This document shows positions 59,262 through 64,000 of a stretch of DNA of 64,000 nucleotides, in pieces. The notes under the pieces are model-generated. The model did not search any database. It worked only from the letters and a program-made list of their open reading frames with translations, and was not told the origin of the DNA. Where the stretch lies: assembly GCA_963785255.1 (NCBI GenBank), contig CAWAUR010000006.1:157567-221566 (forward strand). The letters are read 5' to 3'. Positions within the stretch are counted from its first letter, which is position 1. Each line of letters opens with the position of its first letter. A program made the translations under genes and the position numbers. This stretch comes from Bog-159 sp963785255 (lineage in GTDB: Bacteria; Acidobacteriota; Terriglobia; Bryobacterales; Bryobacteraceae).

Positions 59262-60446
59262 TCAGTTCTTTACGGCAGGATTGCCATGATTGGCGACAGG
59301 CGCGTCAACCGCACTGTGCCCATTTTTGTGCCCACCCTGTGCGTCTCGCGCCCTGTCCATGGCCGCGCGCGTCGTGTGCTCCTGCGGATGAATGTACCGC
59401 TTGGTGATTGACATGTCACGGTGCCCGGCCAAGTACGCTAAGGTCCACGGGTCCATGTGGGGCGCCCAAGCCGTCAGGCAAGTGTGCCGCAACGTGTAAA
59501 GCGGAAAATGTTCCAGCCCCGCCGCCCGGCACGCCTTCTGATGTTGCCTCTTCAAACTTGACGGCTCGATGTGGCCGCTGGCTGTCGGAGCTGGAAAAAC
59601 CCAAGGGCTTTGGCTCTGCGCGCGACGCATCTCAAGGAGAGAAGCCACGTGCTGCGAGAGTGGGATTCGCCGGCGCGCGTTGTCAGTCTTTCCGTGGGGC
59701 ATTTCAATCACGCCGCTTTGGAGGTACTCCCAGCGCAGCCGGAAGCACTCTTCTGGTCTGTATCCGCACTCCAGCAATAACGTGACGGCATCGCGCAGGA
59801 GGAACGGATCTTGCGGCTCGATGGGAGTCTCGCCTCTCTTGGTCGCTCGTATTCCCGATTGCGCACGCTGATACGCCTCCAGCAGAGAGACGCCCAGCGC
59901 CTGTGCGGCATCCAGATACGCCTTCCGCTCGGCCGCGTCCAGCACGCGATCTCTATGGGCCTCGCCGGGAACCATCCGCACGCGCGGAAGCATTTTGTCT
60001 ACCTTGCCCCATTCGATCGCGAGTGCGAACATACGACGAAGTACTTGAAGCTCTCGATTGACGCTTGATACCTTCAGCCCGGCATCCTGCCTCCGGCGGA
60101 TGTACCCGGATATCTTTTCCGTACTGATCGCGTCGAGCCGAGCATTCGCGAGCAGGCCGTACTCCAGCAATCGCGCGGTACCATTTTCGTAATACGAGAG
60201 CGTCTTCACTTTGGCTGCGAAAGTTGATCGACAAAAAGGCAGGAAGTCATCCTTTGCGAATTCCTCAAGCGTGGGTGCTGGCGGGCGGTCACGGATGCCA
60301 ACCTCGCCTTTTGCCAGGGCCGTTTTCTTTGCGGCTTCGATCTGCTCAGCGACGCGTTTGTTAGTCTGCTTGGTGCTCTCCCGGATGGCCGTGCCATTCC
60401 AGGTGAACCGGTACCACCAGACGTTGCCGCGCTTGTAGACCGCCAT
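59262..60446 (-). CDS. Tyrosine-type site-specific integrase
   Basis: 394 aa. An N-terminal Arm-binding-like start (YKRGNVWWYRFTWNGTAIRE) precedes the SAM-like core-binding domain (FAKDDFLPFCRSTFAAKVKT). The catalytic residues are Arg in CGYRPEECFRLRWEY, Lys region HGKTDNARRRIPL, His-x-x-Arg-type TLRHTCLTAWAPH, His in LAGHRDMSITKRYIHP and the Tyr in KRYIHP. It should insert the element at the tRNA-Arg gene. No frameshift is seen. Confidence 0.93.
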   Translation of the reverse strand: MAVYKRGNVWWYRFTWNGTAIRESTKQTNKRVAEQIEAAKKTALAKGEVGIRDRPPAPTLEEFAKDDFLPFCRSTFAAKVKTLSYYENGTARLLEYGLLANARLDAISTEKISGYIRRRQDAGLKVSSVNRELQVLRRMFALAIEWGKVDKMLPRVRMVPGEAHRDRVLDAAERKAYLDAAQALGVSLLEAYQRAQSGIRATKRGETPIEPQDPFLLRDAVTLLLECGYRPEECFRLRWEYLQSGVIEMPHGKTDNARRRIPLSQHVASLLEMRRAQSQSPWVFPAPTASGHIEPSSLKRQHQKACRAAGLEHFPLYTLRHTCLTAWAPHMDPWTLAYLAGHRDMSITKRYIHPQEHTTRAAMDRARDAQGGHKNGHSAVDAPVANHGNPAVKN

Positions 60447-60556
60447 AGCTACGCCCTCGCCGGCCCCGCTCCGTCGATATTGGTGATCTGTTTCATCCGT
60501 TCGCCGCTAACGTGCCTACCGGGCACCCGGCCAGAACTCACGCCGCATGACATTAG

Positions 60557-60829
60557 TCACTTGTGCTTGGCCGCAGAGTCAAGGCCGAAATCGGCCGGAC
60601 TTCCGAGGCCCTCCTTCTGATCCCAGCCCGTCGAAAGCGCGCGTTCAGTCGCGCAACACGGGCAGCAGTTCGAACAATACGAACCGGGCAGCCGCATCGG
60701 TGTGTGCCTGATCGCTACCAGCGCGGTGCCGCACGTCTGGCAGTCCGCGGGCGCTTGGCGCATCCGCAGGCAATCCGCAGATCCCGGTGGACGAACGTCG
60801 AAGTGGCGGAGGCGCGGCGTCTTCGTCAT
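60557..60829 (-). CDS. Small zinc-ribbon-like protein, function unknown
   Basis: 90 aa. CQTCGTAL and SYCSNCCPCC provide two close cysteine pairs for a zinc site; the rest (VAIRHTPMRLPG) is basic. The ATG at 60829 is preceded by GGAGG at 9 nt and is in a 4-nt overlap with the frame upstream. A third pair (ADCLRM) is single. I do not recognise the family. It lies between the integrase and the ATPase genes. Confidence 0.5.
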   Translation of the reverse strand: MTKTPRLRHFDVRPPGSADCLRMRQAPADCQTCGTALVAIRHTPMRLPGSYCSNCCPCCATERALSTGWDQKEGLGSPADFGLDSAAKHK

Positions 60830-61098
60830 CTCCCGTGCCCTCCGGCTGTTCGTTCTGGCGGTGCGCTGCGCCGGGTTGCGCCACTTCCCCCCTTATAAGG
60901 GGGGGAAGAGTGGCACACCAACCGCTTGCCGGTTGCGCCAGAATGCCCCGGCAAACCGGCACACCCAACAGAATGAAGCGCTTGCGGTTCATCGAAAAAA
61001 TCAGCTTGCCGGTTGCGCCGCAGAGCGTTTTTGGGCTGTTTTCTCCGGCAAACCGGCACGCCCAACAGAATCAGCAGCTTACAGGGCTTTTCACTCAT
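60826..61098 (-). CDS. Hypothetical 90-aa frame with an internal palindromic repeat
   Basis: It is coupled by 4-nt ATGA overlaps to both the ATPase gene and the zinc-ribbon gene, which favours translation. Yet the protein (MSEKPCKLLILLGVPVCRRK start) is low in structure, holds a CCCCCCTTATAAGGGGGG palindrome (60880-60914) of the dispersed 'PPLIRG' type, and crosses a duplicated segment. The phrase ILLGVPVC recurs in another frame at 60992. I call it only weakly. Confidence 0.3.
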   Translation of the reverse strand: MSEKPCKLLILLGVPVCRRKQPKNALRRNRQADFFDEPQALHSVGCAGLPGHSGATGKRLVCHSSPPYKGGSGATRRSAPPERTAGGHGR

Positions 61099-62558
61099 AG
61101 GTCCAAATCCCCCTTCGAAGGCCCCGGAACGGCCTCCGCCAGATAGTATTCACTGCGGTTGTTTTCGCCCTTGAGAATCGTGATCTCGCCCCGTTCATGC
61201 CAAAGCTGGAGGAGATCTCGACACTGTTGCCGGCCCAGCTTGGCAGCCGTATACATTTCTTCGAGCGGTTTCGCGCCGATACCCGGATGTTCGCGGAGTA
61301 TCGCGGTAAGGTGCTCGGCAACCGTTCGCGAAATCTCGACCCGGTCCCCTTCGCGCAGCATCTTCCCTTGCGCGTAGCGGTATTCGATACGTTCAAACAG
61401 GCCGTAGCGGCTCTTGGATACTTCCAGGGTGATGCAATCCAGCTTTCGCTGGCCTTCCCGGTCGTGATTGCTCACGCTGAAGATTTGGTCTGCGGCGTTG
61501 GTGTAGTCAATCGAGCCGCGCGCCTGGCCTTGCCGGTTGTTGTGATGAATCCCCAACACGGTACCGCCCGCCTTGCAGACCGCTCGGAAGCGGTTGAACA
61601 AGCGGCGCATGTCGCCGGCGGAGTTTTCGTCCTCCTCAGGTAGAAGGAACGACACCAGTGCGTCCACATTCACCAGTACGGGCTTGCTCGTTTCGGCCGC
61701 CTGGCGCTTGACCCAGTCCAGGACGTCCGGGCTGTTCGGTTGCGGGGCTTCGTCATCCTGTTCGCAGTCCCAGACCTTGAAGCGGCCGTCCGGCTCCTCG
61801 GTAATGCCCAGCCGTCGCAATCGCTCTTGAACCCGCTCCAGTGGATTTCTTTCGCGGTCCAGAATAAGCACAGCATGGCCGCGCAAGTATACGTCTCGGG
61901 CCCACGCGAACGCCAAAGTAGTCTTGCCGCTCTCCGCGTTGCCGGTTAGGCAGACCACACTCTTAGCCGGCAACTCCGGCGCGATCAGGTATTCGAGGGC
62001 GCCGCCCCCCCGGAAGACGGGCTTCAGAATATCGATCCGGCAGCCACCGCCAGGGCTGCGCTGCATCACCTCCTGCAACCGCTCGACATGCGCCGCCAGT
62101 GCCTCGTCGGGCGGCCCAATGTTGTTGCAGAGCAGGTTTTGCAGGTGTTGAGATGCTATGATCCCTTCACGCGCCGCTGACTTATCGAGCAGCACCCGCA
62201 CCCACGATTGCTGAACCTCCGGCTTCAGGTCGGGAACGCCGGTCGAAAGATCGATCAGCCCACCGATGCCGTCGCAGTTCGCCTCCCAATGCTGAAGCTC
62301 CAACTGGGCGTAGACTGTGGCGTAGTTGATCGGATTACCTTCCTCGTTTAAGCGGTGAATGGCATCGAATATGCGCCGGTGCTTCTCCAGGTAAAAGTCG
62401 GCCGGCTCCAGTTCGCTTAAGCCGGCAAACCCGGTACCATCCCGCAAGATGGCGCCTAGAGTCCAACGCTCTATTTCCAGGTTGCACGGCATCCCGTTTT
62501 CCAGCGGGTCGACTGGGGGCGCGGCGTTCTTTCTCCTATTAGTGGTTCGGTTCATCAA
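61095..62558 (-). CDS. DnaB-N / RepA-like AAA ATPase (replicative helicase-type) of the element
   Basis: 487 aa. Residues about 25-120 form a DnaB N-terminal-like helical domain (EIERWTLGAILRDGTGF, FYLEKHRRIFDAIHRLNEEG). A RecA-fold ATPase follows with Walker A GNAESGKTTLAFAWARD, a Walker B-like PVLVNVDALVSFLLP and the sensor loop GGTVLGIHHNNRQGQA. A winged-helix tail ends the protein (MYTAAKLGRQQCRDLLQLWH). It probably unwinds or loads DNA for replication of the excised element. Confidence 0.87.
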   Translation of the reverse strand: MMNRTTNRRKNAAPPVDPLENGMPCNLEIERWTLGAILRDGTGFAGLSELEPADFYLEKHRRIFDAIHRLNEEGNPINYATVYAQLELQHWEANCDGIGGLIDLSTGVPDLKPEVQQSWVRVLLDKSAAREGIIASQHLQNLLCNNIGPPDEALAAHVERLQEVMQRSPGGGCRIDILKPVFRGGGALEYLIAPELPAKSVVCLTGNAESGKTTLAFAWARDVYLRGHAVLILDRERNPLERVQERLRRLGITEEPDGRFKVWDCEQDDEAPQPNSPDVLDWVKRQAAETSKPVLVNVDALVSFLLPEEDENSAGDMRRLFNRFRAVCKAGGTVLGIHHNNRQGQARGSIDYTNAADQIFSVSNHDREGQRKLDCITLEVSKSRYGLFERIEYRYAQGKMLREGDRVEISRTVAEHLTAILREHPGIGAKPLEEMYTAAKLGRQQCRDLLQLWHERGEITILKGENNRSEYYLAEAVPGPSKGDLDL

Positions 62559-62699
62559 GCACTCACGGCAAGTAGCACTTCAACCATGGCCACCGAACAG
62601 CGCATCTTCTTGCTCCATGTGCCATATGTAGCCGAAAGACAAGGGGGCCGTGTGCTGCATACCATAGGGCGGCTTTCGCCAATGGCGTCCCTGATGCGC

Positions 62700-63023
62700 T
62701 TACCATTCGCCCCTCGCCTTCAAGTAAGCCTCAACCACATCCAGTGCGGCGCGCTCGAAGTTACGATGAGCATTCCGGGTAGCGAATTCTATGATCGGCT
62801 CGTAATGCACCCTGCCATCCGCCATAAGGTAACGGCGGGACGGCAACCCGACCCATCGCTTCCCACCCGCTTCGAGCAACTGGCAGTTGCGAATTATCAG
62901 CCCGGATGGTAATGTCAGAGTTAGGAACCCCCTCAGGCTTCCGTGCTCTTGGGGCTTCCAGTTGGAAACGGTAATTGTTCGATGCCCGCCGCTAGCCCCG
63001 GCGGGTTTCGCTTTTTGGGGCAT
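62700..63023 (-). CDS. Phage-type small protein, SpoVG/SSB-like pattern
   Basis: 107 aa. ITVSNWKPQEHGSLRGFLTL, TLPSGLIIRNCQLLEAGGKR and WVGLPSRRYLMADGRVHYEP resemble a short protein found beside plasmid and phage replication genes, with a beta-rich core and a helical end (FERAALDVVEAYLKARGEW). The role is unknown; a DNA-binding or SpoVG-like function is suggested only by pattern. It precedes the ATPase gene by about 140 nt. Confidence 0.65.
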   Translation of the reverse strand: MPQKAKPAGASGGHRTITVSNWKPQEHGSLRGFLTLTLPSGLIIRNCQLLEAGGKRWVGLPSRRYLMADGRVHYEPIIEFATRNAHRNFERAALDVVEAYLKARGEW

Positions 63024-63026
63024 CTC

Positions 63027-63272
63027 TCACCGCCCCTCCGTTTGACTACGGCCGCCAGTGCGTGTGCTGCGGAGGTATGCTTCGAGATCTGCCATCCGAT
63101 AACGACACAAAGCTCCGATCTTATGAAATGTCGGGCCGATATGGAGCCAGCGCCAACGGCGGATGGTTGCCACGCTGACACCATAGAACTTGGCAACTGC
63201 ATATTCGTCTAGAAGGCTTTCTAATTGGGTGTTTGCTGTGCTTTCGAGTTCGCTGCGTTTCGAAGGGTTCAT
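63027..63272 (-). CDS. Excisionase/AlpA-like helix-turn-helix protein
   Basis: 81 aa. LDEYAVAKFYGVSVATIRRW is a MerR/excisionase-type HTH followed by the wing HIGPTFHKIGALCRYRMADL, EAYLRSTR. Such proteins direct integrase toward excision or regulate it. The gene ends 3 nt before the SpoVG-like gene. The N-terminal 15 residues are polar and may be a linker. Confidence 0.85.
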   Translation of the reverse strand: MNPSKRSELESTANTQLESLLDEYAVAKFYGVSVATIRRWRWLHIGPTFHKIGALCRYRMADLEAYLRSTRTGGRSQTEGR

Positions 63273-63391
63273 ACGATCCAGTTGAACTTAAACTGTCGGA
63301 TCACCTCTTGTCGCGGATGCCAACTAGCAGAAAACAAAAGGCTGAGACTACGGAGGCTAGGTAGAAGCTTCAGGTGAAGTAGGTAGAAGCT

Positions 63392-63582
63392 TCAGGGTAG
63401 GTAGAGGTCGATTGGATCGTGCCCCATCAGATTGGCGAGCCTGGTGACAGCCTCTCTTCCGTGATACTTGCCGTTGTTCCGAAGGGAAGAGATGACGCGT
63501 CTGACAGATTAAGTCGTTTCGCAAGGAGTTCATTCGTATAGCCCTTGTCGTCGATCCAGTCCTCGATGAGTTCTGTGCGCAG
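63392..63582 (-). pseudogene. Frameshifted Cro/CI-like HTH gene
   Basis: LRTELIEDWIDDKGYTNELL and AKRLNLS read in one frame. After a 1-nt slip near 63500 the likely continuation VISSLRNNGKYHGREAVTRL and ANLMGHDPIDLYLP follows in another frame. The joined sequence looks like a helix-turn-helix repressor end. The start is not found. A direct repeat TAGGTAGAAGCTTCAGG occurs twice at 63359-63397, at the stop. Confidence 0.55.
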
Positions 63583-64000
63583 TCCAGACGCCTGCCTAGT
63601 TCTTCCCGGCTTTTTTCGGCGTTAGCCTCGGGCTCGTCCATACCGTTGCCAGTGTTTGCTCTGGTCGCCGTGATGGCGGCTCGGCTGACGTTCCTGACAC
63701 GGGCGGCGCCAGTTCATCCGCAGCCACGTTTTGATCGACTCTCGAACCAGCATCAGCTTCAGGTGTGTCCTCCAGTGCGCCAGGATTCAGATTTCTTTCT
63801 GTCATCGTTGAGTGCTCTGGTAGGATTTCGGAACGGACCTCGAAGTCCGTCAAAGGCGCAGCACCCTTGCTGCCAGAGTCGCCGCCGGTCGCAACTCCCT
63901 CTCGTGGCCCACTAGTACTGGCCCGCCTGGAGGTTCGGGGCCCGACCTCCATCCGTTCCGCTCAGCGCCCGCCGCGTTCCCGTGTCGGCCGACTCGTCCG
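63583..64000. other. End of window, no confident gene
   Basis: A minus-strand frame (63596-63952) runs through Pro/Glu/Arg-rich sequence that matches no family and stops at KKAGKN after a run of six A. A +1 shift at that run would join it to the HTH remnant. Nothing else is visible. Confidence 0.4.

Larger units (their letters stand above)
59247..64000. mobile_element. Left part of an integrated element at tRNA-Arg
   Basis: The tyrosine integrase gene ends 15 nt from the tRNA 3' end and reads toward it, followed by a DnaB/RepA-like ATPase, a SpoVG-like small phage protein, an excisionase-like HTH protein and a decayed repressor-type gene, all on the minus strand. The gene content is that of a small integrative plasmid or satellite prophage. 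The right end and the second attachment site lie beyond base 64000, so size and class are unknown. Confidence 0.75.

Overview
The window (about 60% GC or higher) reads as the chromosome of an acidobacterium close to Candidatus Solibacter / Bryobacteraceae. That placement is inferred from an alternative complex III plus caa3 oxidase cluster, two 'acidobacterial duplicated orphan permease' (ADOP) genes, one with a PadR regulator, an rpoN-hpf-rapZ cluster, and many dispersed palindromic repeats. No rRNA or other taxonomic marker is present, so the placement is not proven.

Layout. 1-10.9 kb (all minus strand): a respiratory cluster read actA-B-C-D-E-F, a small membrane protein, an SCO copper chaperone, coxB with a fused cytochrome c domain, and ctaD cut by the window edge. 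10.9-20.7 kb: a Tat-exported glycosylasparaginase, a PQQ-type propeller protein, an aminotransferase/OB-fold/thiolase operon, small secreted or unknown proteins, and a GntR/DUF1648 gene relic. 20.7-26.6 kb: PadR-ADOP pair, a TolB-like propeller protein and a divergent sigma-54 activator. 26.6-28.7 kb: a sulfite-oxidase-like gene relic, then a complete IS4-type element that carries a KTSC-domain gene. 28.7-33.1 kb: rapZ-hpf-rpoN, a CheY-like regulator and an SDR enzyme. 33.2-39.3 kb: a lysine/diaminopimelate operon (M20 peptidase, asd, lysC, dapB, dapA, dapD). 39.3-41.0 kb: non-coding sequence and two gene relics. 41-50 kb: membrane protein, MFS transporter, BrnT-type toxin-antitoxin pair, radical SAM protein, queA, an S53 peptidase and a 5'-truncated phospholipase C-like gene. 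50-56.6 kb: aldo/keto reductase and a second ADOP permease, each bracketed by a third repeat family, then the wreck of a RIT (three tandem tyrosine recombinases) element. 56.8-58.9 kb: KdpE/KdpD-like two-component pair. 59.2 kb to the end: tRNA-Arg(ACG) with an integrated element starting at its 3' end (integrase, DnaB/RepA-like ATPase, excisionase-like HTH, small phage-type genes).

How the genes fit together. The first cluster encodes an aerobic electron path from menaquinol through ACIII to a caa3 oxidase. The 33-39 kb operon holds almost all steps from aspartate to L,L-diaminopimelate by the succinylase route. Housekeeping operons are intact and tightly packed, with ATGA or TGATG junctions. 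The gaps between them hold mosaic hairpin repeats and truncated genes.

Most notable observations: (1) the 1651-bp IS with 21-bp inverted ends and an 11-bp target duplication that encloses a KTSC gene as passenger and sits inside a dispersed repeat; (2) at least three dispersed repeat families, one of which forms the C-terminus of the M20 peptidase and another copy of which abuts the probable start of actE; (3) near-leaderless promoters at padR and at the divergent TolB-like/sigma-54-activator pair.
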